Shown in pieces: positions 1 to 13,300 of a DNA stretch of 64,000 nucleotides. A program made the translations under genes and the position numbers. How positions within the stretch are numbered: the first letter of the stretch is position 1; each line of letters begins with the position of its first letter. A model generated the notes under the pieces. That model was not told the origin of the DNA, did not search any database, and saw only the letters and a list, made by a program, of their open reading frames with translations. The stretch is from Polydactylus sextarius (Eukaryota; Chordata; Actinopteri; Polynemidae): the NCBI GenBank assembly GCA_016801845.1, contig CM028917.1, positions 956,001-1,020,000 of the forward strand, in the 5' to 3' direction.

Positions 1-3000
1 CCGGTCACTCATCAGACTGTCTATCAGAGCCCTCTGCTGCTTCAGCTCCTCCACTAGAAGCGTATTGTTAGATTCATCCTGGGAATCTAAAGGTTCAATA
101 AATATCAAAATTTAAGACAAATTCATTCAGTTTAACCTATAAAACATCCAAGAAAAACAAAGTTTGATATAAAACTTTCTAAAACTTTTTAGTTATGTCC
201 TGTAGCCCGAGTTTTAGTTCAGCCAGCATGAAGCACCGAAGCCACCATAGACATATATACATAAACGCTGCATTGGCTGTGGAATGGTATGCCTACGTGC
301 CGCCATCTTGGAACAGTGCCAGCAGAGGCAGCGGTACATGAACATGTACAAAGTAAAGAGTACTCATGAAACTCAAAGTGGAATTATTCACTGAATTTTG
401 ATCCGATTTCTAAACAATTTGATTTGCTAAAAATGTCACACATGATCGCAGCAGACGAGATTCTGACAACACTGAAAAGATCGGACTTCTGTGCCACGAA
501 TGGACGCTCTAGTGAGCGGATCATACAAACCAGATCTAGTGGATCACTAGAACAGGACGGACAGAACCTCTCAGTTTCCTGTCCGGGTTCTATCCATGAC
601 ATAACTCATTCACATCATCCTGCGTATTACACAGCTGCTTACTGGTGAAATAACTCATCTGAGACAACATTTGGGTAAAAATGCAATGTTGTAAATCTAT
701 AAACTATTTAAAAAAATTTAAATACCGGAAACGTTTAAAGAAGCAGCGTCTCTAGCAGCAGCCTGTTACACAGAAAAAAACAGACCTTAGACTGAAGTTA
801 GAATACAGCATCTAATAGAGATACTATAATAATAACAGCAATAGCAACAATAATATAATAGCAATAATAACAATATAATGATAATGATGAGAATAAAAAT
901 AACAATAATATAACAATATAATGTCTGATGTTTGTTACAAACAAACCCAGTGAAAATAGCTTGACAGTTGAGCCATTTATGATCACTTTTATTGCGAGTG
1001 GCCTTGTTCCAAGATGGCCGCCATGTAGGCACGTTGCTCTAGTCGGCGGCAGCAGGCAATGCAACATCTATTTATATATGTCTATGACCTCAGCTACTAA
1101 GAAGTGATGTCTATGATGATGGCATTAAAAAATACATTTCATCTTTAATAAATTAACTATCACACAAATGTATCTGCCTGGTAAATGTGTGGATGAAGGC
1201 AGCAGCTTGATGGCTTAGCTAGGCATAAAAAGAGTGAAATTAGCTCAACTTTGCACTATCCACAGATAATAGAGTCCACCTCAGCCTACAGCTTCTGTAG
1301 ACCTTAGTACTGGAAATGACAATCGCAGAATATTAACAAATTTGTTGCACAGGAAAACAAACACCTGTGTGAATGTGGAAGTGAAAGAACTGGGCTGCAG
1401 CAAGACAGGAAACATGGAGATAGAGGCACGTTCCACTGACAAGATCACAGGAAAAACATACCTTTGATAGTAATAACTTCTCTGAGCTCAGTCAGCTGAC
1501 TCTGACTCAGACTCTGGTTCATTTTTCCTTCCTCCAGTGCTGTAACACGAGCTTCAAGCTTGTTGAACCAGTCCTCCATTTTGACCTCATAGTCTGGGTT
1601 AGGGTTAACAATCCCTGAATTTACAAGCTCCTGTATAAAAAAACCAAAATGAACAAGTAGGGAAATGATGAAAGGGGACTGAGTAACCCACTAGTTAAAG
1701 CAGTATAAGTGTCAAATACAAATCATGGAGAATGGTCAATGTTTAAAAGTTCAAATAGTCCATGGGAGATATAGAGACTTAAATCATTCCAGGTGAAGAG
1801 GCACTGACAACAAACAAGCAGACTGTTGCTTAATTCCCAGTATGGATCCGGTCGTGAGGCATCTGTAAGTAGTGACTGTTATGATGTCAAAATCACAGAG
1901 TTCAGTTAAAATTCTACAAAAGGCAGAAAAACTTATTCCTCATTTCAAGGCATTGTTTTCTCTGTGGTCTCTGTAGTCACATGTTGACAACTGGTCCCTG
2001 GAGCTCACAATCAGCCATCACCTACGTGCCATGTTTCCTTTGTAAGTATTGAGTTGGACTGGAAAGATAGGGAAGACTTGAAAAATGTGAATCTGCTCCT
2101 GAATTCCTCCGCCCTGACCCCTGACACGACGCAACCTGGACACTCTCACTCCGTCTTCGTGGGATTCTTTTGCCTTTTTGTCGTCTCACCTTCTGAAGGG
2201 TCTCTCTCTCGCTGTGCAGAGCTGAATGAACGATCTCCCAGGTCACGCGCTGGGTCAGTTCCTCTGGGTCTGGGTACTTCTGAACTGTATTCCTCACAAA
2301 TTCCTGTCACAGTGAAAAAAGATGACGTGGACAAGGGAGAGAGACTGAAATCTAAAAATTGAAAAAAAAAAAAGGCTACTGCATCAACAATCCATGATTA
2401 CAGTATGACTGTTACTTACTGTTACTTAACTGACAGTTTAGGTTCAGTTGTTTGTCCTACACACTCACCACAGTTTCCTCCAGGGTGTCCAAACGATGGT
2501 AGCACTTCTCTACTGTGGTCTCAGTCACTGCCACTGGTTTTGCTATTGCCACCTAAACACAGGAGAGCGGGAGGCCATGCTTGACAAGTCATGACAAATA
2601 AATACATAACAATCTTATGTTCTTGATTTTTAAGATTATGTAAAATGCAGGAAATAGATAATCACATCATATGGGCAGTGATGTGAGGCAGAGACTGTGT
2701 CTTAAGGTGAGTGTGGGTATGTCCATTTTTGTTGTCAGTGAGGATGTGTCTGAGTTTTCATTAGGGAAAGATCTCAACATCATCACACGTTTTTCATCAA
2801 CATCTGTGCACAGAGGCAGTGAAATACATACTGGAAGAAATCTGTAGCAAACAGTCAGTTCATGCCCTGAAGTAACAACTCCCCAATAAATCTACAAAGC
2901 GCAGTATAACATCTGAATTCACCGTAAAGAGAATCATATTCTGTTATTAATCCACACAGGTAAAGCCAGAGCTCTTATTAATCATCTATTTCTTTTATAA

Positions 3001-4109
3001 GTGGTTAATCCTCTAATATGAAACCCCTATGGCAAAGAGACTCGAAAACACATTTTACACAGGAGAAACGGTCAGATATCTTGGCAGACTGTCGAAAATA
3101 TGAAAAGGAAAGAAGGAAGTTTGCACAACTTAAAATTAGTGTTATTGCCCAACTAGACTTTACAGCAGAACGTGATGAAGGATAACTTATGCTGTAAATG
3201 TAAAACAGAGGTAAGAACTTTGCTGCACTGTAGTCAACACATCTTGGGTTGAAGTTGTGGACTTCCCCAGTTACTGGTCAGGTGCAGGAATCCCCTCGAC
3301 TCCTGCTCTCTGTTTATTAGGGGACTAATCTATGTATTAAAATGGCTATTTTCTGTCGCTATGGTAGGATATGATTACTGGACTGAAAGGGAATATGGAA
3401 GATGTTCCCTTTCAGTCCTTTGGAGCTCTTTCAGACTTTTGTAAGAAGTGATGGAAACACAGCACCCGCAGGAATACAGTACACTCCCCCTCCTCTCATA
3501 TGAAATGGATATCTCTCTTCCATATATGAGAATTAGACTTTTATTAATCTATTGTCTTTGTTCTATGGTCCTCCTTTCTATACATCTGTTTGCACAGTGT
3601 CTAACTGTACCGACAAGTTTAATAAAAAAAATCAAATGATTATATAAATTACAGTTTAAAACTACTTCAAACTCTTTCACTGACGTGTCTCTCAGGATAC
3701 TTGGTTCTGAGTGAATCTCACCTCCAGCTCATGGCGGAGCTCCTTGATCTCACCCTGCAGATCATCTCTCTGGCTGCAGAGCTCCTGTACAAGGCTCAAT
3801 GCCTGTGAAGACACACAGACACAAACCAATCACTACCCATCACACCCTTTAATGCACTCTCTCCCACATGTGTAATCGCCTCTGTCACTAAATCTTTGAC
3901 AATCCCACTCAGGACAAATAACCATTTCCATGTGACACCAGTGGACGGAGGCAGGAATTTAACAGATGTTTGATCAAACTGTGAAGAGACGAGACAAATC
4001 AAGCTGCTGCTCTGTTTTCACTTCAGTCTTTACACAGGTTATTTAAACTTCCTGTGATGCTGTCAATGCTTATTGTCACAGCAAACGCTTACATTTCATT
4101 TGTTATATT

Positions 4110-4142
<33 letters not shown>

Positions 4143-5744
4143 GCAAACAAAGAAAATTCCTGAGCTGCATGTGAGGGTTGGTGTTTAACTAGTGACAAAT
4201 GTGTGTGGACGTGAAATGATGCGTAGCGACCCCACGCAGCCTGAGTTACTGAGTGCCGTCACACTTGACCACACACACGTGAGAAGGACCAAGTCATTTC
4301 TGTTCATTTCCTCTGACATTTAACTGACACATTCATTCATTCATTCATTCATTCAACACATTGGGTGCAGTCTGGTCTGAGACAAATCTCTCTGTTTGTG
4401 CTCATAGTTTCTGAAATAATGAAATAAACTCACACCTTCTGAAGAGATGTGCTGACACGACCTCAGTCCATTGCTACTAATTAAGCTGCCTCAGTGTCAA
4501 CAGTCAGCCATTAACTGAATCCACTCATTGAACAGGAAACGTCACTGAGATGTTCTCATGGGGTCATATCAGACACCATGGGTGGTAGCGGTGGGAAATA
4601 AATAGATAACATAAGTGATCTGACAGGTGAGTTGGGGATGTGTAGTATACATGCTGTGCTGTCCTCTGATGGGACAGGAGCCTTCGGATGAGGCAGCACT
4701 AAATGAGGGCACACAGGGTCACCTCGTCACGGTTAAAGCAGTGGATACACCAGCTGACCCCCGACTGTGCCCACAGAAGGACATGAATGATTCAGATGGG
4801 CTCCTCAGCGACACACCATCACCTGTACCCGCACTGTTGTCCTGCTTTTCACCTGAGAGCTATTCATCCCCTGACAACCAGAGTCATCTCTGCAGGGGAC
4901 TAATTACCCCCCTAATCACACAGAAAGGAGGGGGGTGAGATCAGGAGTGAGATAGGGAGAGGTGATGGCAAGTCTGGGCAGTCACAGAAACACTCCCCTC
5001 CGACTTATTCTCTTCTGATCAAACTCTTGTCTTCACCGCAACTCTACCCACTGTGTCTTTTTCAGATACAAGCCAAAGGTTAGTGGGTAAAACTGACGTT
5101 ATCGTCTGTAGCTCTGCTGAGCCACCGTTTAAAGCAGCCTGACAGAAACCTGAACAGAGACACACAGGGGTCATTTGAGATGTCAGGGTGGCGCCCATCT
5201 GCCATTGTGCTCCGCTCTGTCATCAGCGGCTTAATGCAGCTGACACTGAAATGTTCACCACCAGAGATGAACAGAAAGAAGGAGCGCACGGCGTGCTCAC
5301 ACAAACTCAAGTCATTTTAATGTTTAAGGGACCAACACCAAATAACTTGAAAAAGAAGAAACTGCTGCTTCAAACTTTCACACATGTAGCATCATGATCA
5401 GTGACGTCAAGCAGGTGTTTTCCATTAACACCTGGTGTGACATCACTGTCTGGGTGTGGCTACTACTACCACAGTCAGCAACATGGTTGTAAACTCCTGC
5501 AGGGTCCATTGTCAGTAATGAACAATATGTCCTGACATTTGTAAAATGCTGACAGGAAACATTTATTTAATATCTCAGACAAATGGTCAACACTTATTAA
5601 AAGCGACTTCAGTATAACTGTTGGACATATATTTGTTAGACTGAGCATATGTCGTATATCCAGCATGTCATTTAAATGTTACAAGGATCACGTTCATATG
5701 TTTGTGTTGTATCGTGTAGACTGTTTGACAGAATGAAAGAATCC

Positions 5745-5777
<33 letters not shown>

Positions 5778-6409
5778 TGTGCGTGTCTTCCACCAGACTC
5801 CATGATGTTAATGTGAGAACAAATACAGGCAAATGATTTACTTTAACTGGGGGAAACTGTTACAACCATAATCAATGCTTCAATCGAGAAAATCTCACCA
5901 ATACACTACGTTGCTCAGCTGTTGTCTGCATAGTATGTGCATTTAACCTCAAGTACATTACCTGACAACAGTTATGTAACAGTATTTTTTACTGTCTTTA
6001 ACTTAGTATTTAGTAATAGTACTTCTTCCTTATACTGGATAAAACAGCTACGTTTACTGAAAAATATATTTTTAAATCATATGACACCTTTCAGAATAAA
6101 AGTACGAAGTTCTTCCCAACGACTTCAGACTTTCGCTCTCACCTGGGCCACGCCGTCCTCGCAGGTGTGGATGAGGGACCGGAGCTCCAGCTGCTCCTCC
6201 TCCCCAGGACCGGTGACACCCACCGGGGCGTAGACGCTCGAGTCCCGGGGAGCAGAGTCACTCCACCGGATCCGCAAATCCTGCAGACCCAGCTGCCTCA
6301 GCACGGCGTGTAGCAGGGCGTGGAGGGCACTGAAGTTGACCGCTCCCGGCTGAGGTGTCCCGATGGACGAGTTCAACAGGTCAAACAGGGAGATGTCCTC
6401 TTCCGACAT
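1..6409 (-). CDS. qrich2: QRICH2/C16orf96-like protein, N-terminal six exons (partial)
   Basis: Exons read on the minus strand are 6409-6143, 3802-3722, 2552-2469, 2303-2190, 1630-1462 and 53-1. The first four exons hold 89, 27, 28 and 38 whole codons; the fifth holds 56 codons plus one base. The start at 6409 begins MSEEDISLFDLLNSSIG. The first exon carries a GAVNFSALHALLHAVL helix followed by QLGLQDLRIRW, which I recognise as the N-terminal signature of the QRICH2/C16orf96 family. Later exons are rich in E, Q, L and K and look coiled-coil (for example ELCSQRDDLQGEIKELRHEL). For the last visible exon the AG at 54-55 was chosen, because a more upstream AG at about 87 would put a stop codon next to the junction. 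In mammals QRICH2 acts in the sperm flagellum; that role is family knowledge only. Proximity to srsf2/mfsd11 favours QRICH2 over C16orf96. The gene continues past the left edge. Confidence 0.6.
246..1086. mobile_element. Candidate non-autonomous DNA transposon with long inverted ends
   Basis: Two segments about 70-82 bp long, 246-315 and 1005-1086, are imperfect inverted copies of each other. Both contain CATAGACATATATA at the outer side, then GCATTG, then GCCTAC or its equivalent, and CCATCTTGGAACA at the inner side. Together they bracket about 690 bp without a convincing coding frame, inside an intron of the qrich2-like gene. This fits a non-autonomous TIR element. Two independent insertions of one short repeat in opposite directions would look the same. 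No target-site duplication was clear to me. Confidence 0.45.
3380..3418. repeat. Perfect 14-bp inverted repeat (hairpin)
   Basis: GGACTGAAAGGGAA at 3380-3393 is exactly complementary to TTCCCTTTCAGTCC at 3405-3418, with an 11-nt spacer. It lies in an intron of the qrich2-like gene. Function is unknown. Confidence 0.7.
4109..4134. repeat. (TG)n microsatellite
   Basis: About 13 uninterrupted TG units, followed by a short GA run, in an intron of the qrich2-like gene. Confidence 0.95.
4331..4354. repeat. (ATTC)n microsatellite
   Basis: Six tandem ATTC units in an intron of the qrich2-like gene. Confidence 0.9.
5745..5777. repeat. (ATG)n microsatellite
   Basis: Eleven ATG/GAT units in tandem, in the first intron of the qrich2-like gene. 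Confidence 0.95.
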
Positions 6410-7605
6410 GTTTGTTGGTGAGCGGGAAGATAACGGTTATTTTTAATAAAGCTACTGTTGGCTAGCTTATAAAACTATCTTTTAGCAAATAAATCTCGCT
6501 TACGAAGGCACGAAAATACTCTGGAAAACAAATTAAAATAAAATGTTTTTAAAAATCACTTTTTTGTTTGCCTAACGTTAGTAACTGTGTCGTGCATCCC
6601 CACGGCGCCGTTAGTCCTGGAGGTTTGTTGGCAGAACGTTAAGATGTTCAAGAGAAAACGGTAACTCAGTGTGGTCAAGCTCACACTCTCACCGGAAACA
6701 GACTACTGCCCTTCAAAGTAAAACAAAACTCATGTTGGCTGCGTTTGTGATTTTTTTTTTTTTTTTTTCTTTTTAATTTAATAGTTTTTAATTTTAATAG
6801 TTAATGACAATAACAGTTGTTATTGAGAAGCTATAAAAACAAGTATTCTGGCTTTTATTTTAAATATTTTTTACCGGATGTAGCATTTAGCCATTTGCGA
6901 CTTGACTAAAGATTCCCACGTTGGAGCAAGTCAACTCGCAGCGTTAGCGGTTGCTAGGCAACAAGAGGCAAGTCATGTTGTGTTCACCATAACATGAATC
7001 AGAAAAACTGTCTGATTTCATGAGTGCAAAGGAATTCTCCTCTGTTTTTACTGTAGAAATAAATGATCAGGAGCAGAAGAAGATCTTGTGCTTCAAGAGA
7101 AAACAGAGTTGTTACAAGTAGAATAGAATAGTAGAATAGGATATATATATATATATATATAATATTTGTCCCGCAAGGGGAAATTTTTTTTTTTTTAGTT
7201 TTATTTATTTATGTTTACAGCATAAAAACCATGAAAACAGATTAACAGGAAAATAAAAATTTAAAAGAAAATAAATAAATAAAATTTCAAAAAAAAAAAA
7301 AAAAAGTAGCCATGACATTTTTACCCAAGTACAAAAGAGTCAAAATGTTCCCAAAAATACCGAAATACTCCTTATGTAGAATGGTTCAATTAGGGATTAC
7401 ATATATTACACTATTACTGGACTAGGAACAATATTTTAATGTAATGTTTAATGTACTTTAATGTGCTGTTAAATCTGTAGCCTGTTTCCTGATCAGATTT
7501 AATCTCTAGTAATAAAAAATGGTATTTTATTTGCTTGTATTGAATGTGGAAACCCTGTGGAAACTGGAGTTGTTCCTGTCAGGATTTTAAGTAAACACAA
7601 TATTA
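6410..7605. other. 5' flank of the qrich2-like gene; no coding sequence seen
   Basis: This interval lies between the start codon of the qrich2-like gene and the downstream end of mfsd11, both on the minus strand. The first few hundred bases should hold the qrich2-like promoter and 5' UTR, but no TATA box is obvious. The rest is AT-rich, with poly-T at about 6750-6768 and 7187-7196, a (TA)n run at about 7140-7160 and poly-A at about 7290-7305. Confidence 0.6.
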
Positions 7606-7850
7606 ATGTCAACACAGAATGTGTTGACATGCGCAACTTTAATCCGACTATAGACCCAATCAGATTCAAAACACCTCATGTATCCACGTGATCCGATCGA
7701 TTGAAATGTGGATCAGATTGAGAGGTGAACACCTTTGGATGATCCGATCGATGGAAAAATATAGCATGTAAACATGTAATCTGATCGTTGAAGCACGTCT
7801 TGTTACTGCACATGTGCTGTACGACGTGCGTAATGACATGCGTGAGCTCG
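7606..7850. repeat. Probable MITE-like interspersed repeat
   Basis: The stretch starts with a perfect 11-bp inverted repeat separated by GAA (7606-7616 and 7620-7630). It then carries several copies of the motif GATCCGATCGAT or GATCAGATTGA in both orientations, the last near 7780. Short palindromic AATCTGATCGG-like motifs of this kind are common in teleost MITEs. Family assignment needs a repeat library. Confidence 0.45.
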
Positions 7851-7912
7851 TATATATCAAATATGTTGTCTGTCTATAAAGTAAAGCACACAATGAATGT
7901 TCAAAATAACAG

Positions 7913-10331
7913 TTTATTGATAATAAAAACAAGCAGGCAAAGGTTCAGGTGTCATTCTCATTTACTACATTCAAGTATAAAATCATCCTCAAAGTACACA
8001 TGCATTTCCCTTATTGATATCCTTGAGATTGATTGCATCCGCTGCAACGTGAAACCGCTCGTGTTTATTTGGCAATAACCTATTTAGAATATGTGCTGTG
8101 ACTTGTAAACTAAAACTTCAAACGGAAAAAACTACAGCATCTAAGATACAGTTCTGTTTCATCCTGTCCCCCACTTACACCACGTGAGGCTGCCAGGAAA
8201 GGACAACATGTCTGAAACTCTGCATTGTTTTAAGCATCAGACCAGTTTGAGACAAGCAAGTGTTTTTGAGGAAAAAGATGCTCAATGGGCAACAAAATGC
8301 TGGTCATTTAAAAAGAAAAGGAAAAGACAGAATCTGCAGCCTTCTTAGCAGTTCTGTTAGCCTCATTATAAAGAAACCTAACCGAGAAAAGTGAAAGTCC
8401 AGGTCCACACTTTGTTCTACACTTTGTAGTGTAACAGTAACTTCCATCACGAGGCTTTATCGTGCAGGGCAAGTGTGAAAATGTTTAGCTGTATCATCTA
8501 TTGACGCACGGTAAAGAAACGCTCCACTGATTTTGCAAATCAAAATTCATTTACTGACCACAATTAGTCCTGTGAAAGCAGATCAGACTTCAAGTCCATG
8601 ATGGTTCAGGCTCAGTGAAAGATGCCTTGTGGAGGGACCACTGACATATTTTCAGATTTGTAAAAATGGCAACATCTGTTTTCATGGCAGCATAATGTCT
8701 GACATTTTGAGGGACAATGTCCACTGGGCACAACACCACCCCGATGACATCCATGCACTACACCATTGAGTTACTGGGTGGACTATATGTGTGAAGGATC
8801 TGCTCTGAGACAGTGCTGATTGTGAAAACTTGGCTCTACAGCACCAGCAGTGGTCAAAAACTCCACAAGTCACCTTTAATTGAAAGCCTGTCACAAACTG
8901 GTTGCATGAAGTTTTGAATGATGTTGGCATTTTGCAGGCAGAGAGGAATGATAACTGTAAGAACCAGCATTACTGTTTTATCTAAATAATAATCCACTTT
9001 ATCATCGCCAAAATTATGTCAAACAACGTGACCGACCACCTCATTTTTCTACTTTTCTCATCAACAGAAAGCAGCAACAAAGAGAAAAGGACCGTTGTGG
9101 CACAAACCAGATGGTCTGGCTTAATTTCATCTGTGCTAAACACGGTCAGCCGCCGGCAATTATGAGAAGTTTCCTGGAATGCATAGTCACAGGGTTGTCT
9201 TCAAGACGATCTAGAGTTTGTTACGACTAAAGTAATTATGTGGCACAAGGTGTATGATGAAGGAACCAAACAAAGAAAAAAAAAAAACTACATAACAAAA
9301 GGGTTGAGGGTGAAAATGGATTTCACATTGAAAGAAATTTTAAATAAATTAAAAAGAAGAGTTCAGTTTCTTGATAAAGTTTCCCTTTAGACTGCTCACT
9401 CCCAGTTGCTGTCATGTGACTGCCAGGTGGTTGAAGCTAAATGACGGCAGTCTGCAGAGTGCGTGGTTGTAATCACCTCATGACTACAGCTGAACCTATG
9501 GGACAGGACTGATGAGATCGTCTCGATCAACAGTCTCTATCAGTGTCTCTGGCACTTAAGAAGGAAGAACTACATTGATAATATTACAGGTGTGTATAGC
9601 CCAGGAGTAGCTGAACTGTCAGTATCTTTTTCCACATGGCATGCTTTTTTTTGTCGTTTGTCATCAACTCCCATGAAAAGACAAAAACCAGTTCATGCAA
9701 TGTTTGACAATGTTGTGGCTCAGTGAATTATGTTCGTTTGTTTTGACACAACAGAGCTTCATGACCCAGAGGAACCATGTGTATGAGGCCGTTAGGATAC
9801 AATCAGTGTTCGTTTTCCTCTTTTTGGGGGATTTGTTGAAAAAATAGAAAATTAAAAAACACGTTTCGCCCTGTAAGTCTACACAAGCAGCTGATTCATG
9901 ATACTAGTGTATTATTCACAGCATAGGCACTCGCAGTGGCCTCTTTACCATTGTTGACACCTAAGTGTTGACATGCCTTGAATCTAAAGTACTGGATACA
10001 TGATTAACAAATGTCTGTCTGACATTTCATGATTTTGTTCAGATTGATTAAAATATTGTGAGCGCAAGAGGATGAAGGAAAAGACTGGAGAATTAAACAC
10101 AATGAGGTATATCTGCTGTGAGCACAACACCTCCTCATGCCTCCTTATTTAGTTCACAGAGAAGTTTGAGATGAATGTTTGGACTGTGCAGCCACTGGCA
10201 GGCTCTGAGTGACACTGGACAGCTCTGAAAAACAAAACATGCCTCAGTGTCAATCTGAGATTCCTTCATCATGCCTAGCTCATTATTTCCTCCACTGTGA
10301 CCTCCACTCATCCTCACCAGAAAAAAACAAA
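7913..10331 (-). other. Likely long 3' UTR of mfsd11
   Basis: No coding region is visible in these 2.4 kb. Read on the minus strand, the first canonical AATAAA signals after the mfsd11 stop are at 8064-8069 and 7913-7918. This suggests a 3' UTR of about 2.3-2.4 kb. An earlier non-canonical polyadenylation site cannot be excluded without transcript data. Confidence 0.4.
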
Positions 10332-13300
10332 TCAAATACTGTCGTAGTCTGATTCCCGCCGGCCACACTCGGCCAACCACTCAGCCACAAAGAAGGTCAT
10401 GGAGCCCAGGAAACCCACCAGGACCAGGATGAGCAGCTGCCAGTGCAGCAGCAGATAGTTGCTGTAGAAGAAGGCCAGAGCGGCCATGATGGACTGCAGA
10501 GGAAACAATAGAAACGCATCACAGTAACTCAGTGACTGGATGGAACATAAGGAGGTTGCAGAATAATGTAGTCACAATCCAAATATCACAGTTTTAACCG
10601 AATGATCACCTGGATGAACTTGAACACAGCGAAGGCGGGGGCGCTGTTGTCTCGGAACATGAAGCCAATGATGCTGAGGAGCTGAGTGTTGAAGCAGCTG
10701 TCGCCCAAACCGAGCAAGAAGCTGCAGAGCATCGCCACGCTGACACTGCCACAAAAGGAACAAGTTCAACAATATAAGCGTTTTACCTCGTTAATATCAA
10801 AATATTTGCAAAAATATATAATCAGGTCATCTGCTGAAGTTTCTGAAAAATGACGAACAAGAGACAACACAACAGTTCTGAAGCTCATGCAGAGCTACAA
10901 CAATGATACAAAGTGACAATAGTGACATGAATGACAATGAGTCACAGAGCAAGACCAAAGAGATGCAATGAGATACAGAGCAACAGCAAAGACACAAACA
11001 ACAACAAAGCGATACAGAGACACAACAAACATGCAGATTTCTGCCCATTACCTGGGGGTGATGTAAGCCTGCAAATCTGTTCCTGCCTCTGGGGCTAAAG
11101 GAGCATCACTGGCGATGTTCAAGAAAATCAGGTAAAAGGCAACAAAGTGAGTGATGAGCCCCAGCAACACCACCGGGTTTCTTCCGAAGCGATTGCTCTT
11201 GTTCAGCATCCCAAACACGCTTCCTCCTGGCCACACAAGGGAAAGAAAAGGTTATTTCCTCCTCCTGTCTGCAGTACTATCACATGTCATGTGACAAACT
11301 GCATCTCAGATGAAGGTTAGGAAGGGAAGTAGCATGGAGTACTTACCCAAGATCTCGCCTATGCCGATAAAAATCCCAGAGATACCAATCAGACTCTTTG
11401 CGTCATGGCCAAACCGTGTCATGGCCCCGATGCACGTCCCATACACCCCACTGTAGAAAGTGAGCTCCAAGCCTGACGTAGCACATGGGGGAGAAAGGGT
11501 GACTTCAAACATCACTTCCTCCATGTCCTCCATTTTAATTTGTTTTACATTTGCATCAACACATCTCACTTCACCTACCTGTGTATGCTATAGAGATGCT
11601 CAGCAGCAGCATCTCTCTGGTGAATAATAATTTACAGGCCTGGACTGTAAATGACAGAGTGGGAGTTGAGACATGAGACAGCTGTGTTACACCAAAGTCT
11701 CATGAAGCAGACGTTTTTCTAGAAAACTTACCAAACGCATCCAAAGCTTGTGAGCAGAGGCCTGAGCTAGGTGAGCTGCAAAGAGGAGAACGTCGTATGA
11801 GGACTGATGGTCTACTGAAAACACTGATTCTTATATAACTGGAACTTTTTTATCTTAAAGTGAGTTCGTTCCTCCACTTTTTACATGCTCGGTATTTTCG
11901 CCTTTCAACTCATACCTGACCTTACTGTGATGACTGTATCACAGTAGTTTCAAAGAAAAATGTAGTGAACAAAAGCACTGCGTTTACAGTTAAAGGTCAC
12001 CTGTCTCATCCTGTGCAATTCCACTAAAAAAAAAAACCAAACAAATGGTTCCTGCTGCAGGAGGAACGACCCCATTTATCTTTTACAAAAGCCAACTCTG
12101 ACCATACATTGTTTCCCTGTCATTTCAGTTCCGTGATGCATTATTGCCATAAGCTATTTATGGCAAATCACAATTATTTTCATCAAAGATTATTCTGTCA
12201 AGTGTTTCTTGATTAATCACTCAGTTGATTTTTATCTGGATGGACGTTATAAACTGTCAGAATATCATGAATGTGTAAAAATTTACAACAACGCAGAACG
12301 GTGACAAACATAAACATTATAAATTAACTAATAATAATATATAATAACATAATAATAAATGAATAAAATAATAAACAGGAAGCTGTAATGATGTCATGAG
12401 ATTTTGTCTAAAATTCATCCACTCTTATTCTATCACTCTGTGCTACTGAAGTGTGTGTTTAATCAACATGTACCTGTCAAACATCTGAATTAACAGAGAG
12501 TGAATTCACCTGACTGTGGAGCTCTCTGAGGACTCCGCTTGCAGTAGTGACTCCGAGGCCTCTGAGGGGGAGGACTCGGTGTCCGGCTTTCTGATCAAAA
12601 AGAAGAGGAAGCAACCGACCAGGCTGATGACGGTGAGGGAGATGAACACTGTCTGCCGGTCTTTGTCTGAGACAAACAACATGAGTCACGAGTTTAAATT
12701 AAACTGCCCAACACAAGTCAACATGGGAACATCTATCGTATAAATAGCACTGAATACGCACACCAGGCAGAACTTTTAGAAAAAGCTTCCTACCTGTTAT
12801 GTGAACGTGTCCGTGCCAGGCACAGTATATGTAGAGATTTCCAAAGAATAAGCTGCAGAGACAGATGATGGACGTTGAAAAAAAAAAAAATAGTGTATTC
12901 AAAGCTACAGATAAAAGCACAAACAGTAACAGTAACTACATCCCGGGGCCCAGGGATGTAGTTACTGTCTACATTTCTTATTGGAAAATCAATCAAACAA
13001 CTGTGAAACAAAGAGACATAAAGGCAGACATGACTGATGACAAATGACATCATGGGTGAGAGTTGGAGTGGTTTGTTCCAAATTATAGAAATTTCCCTGT
13101 AATTTAAAGTTAACTGGCTAAAACCTTGGAGATTGTAACCTGCAATGACTTTGTAATGAATTTCTGTGTGCCCAGATCTGTTCTGTCTGTTTACCTGGTC
13201 CTCTGTCATCTACTGTACAATTTTATCACCAAAAACTCATCTAGTCTCAGGTTCATGCTGGAAAACGGATTCACCTGAACTGCAGGAGGGCCCAAAATAT

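Noticed and set aside
87..90. Upstream AG as acceptor for the leftmost qrich2-like exon
   Set aside because: With one base carried from the previous exon it gives a stop codon at once. The AG at 54-55 keeps the frame and has a CTAAC branch-like motif before it.
4627..4938. 103-codon plus-strand frame
   Set aside because: It lies in an intron of the qrich2-like gene. No domain, splice context or repeat signature supports it.
12790..13209. 139-codon minus-strand frame
   Set aside because: It covers mfsd11 exon 6 and its intron in a readthrough. Only the 12852-12794 part is coding, as shown by the canonical acceptor and donor.
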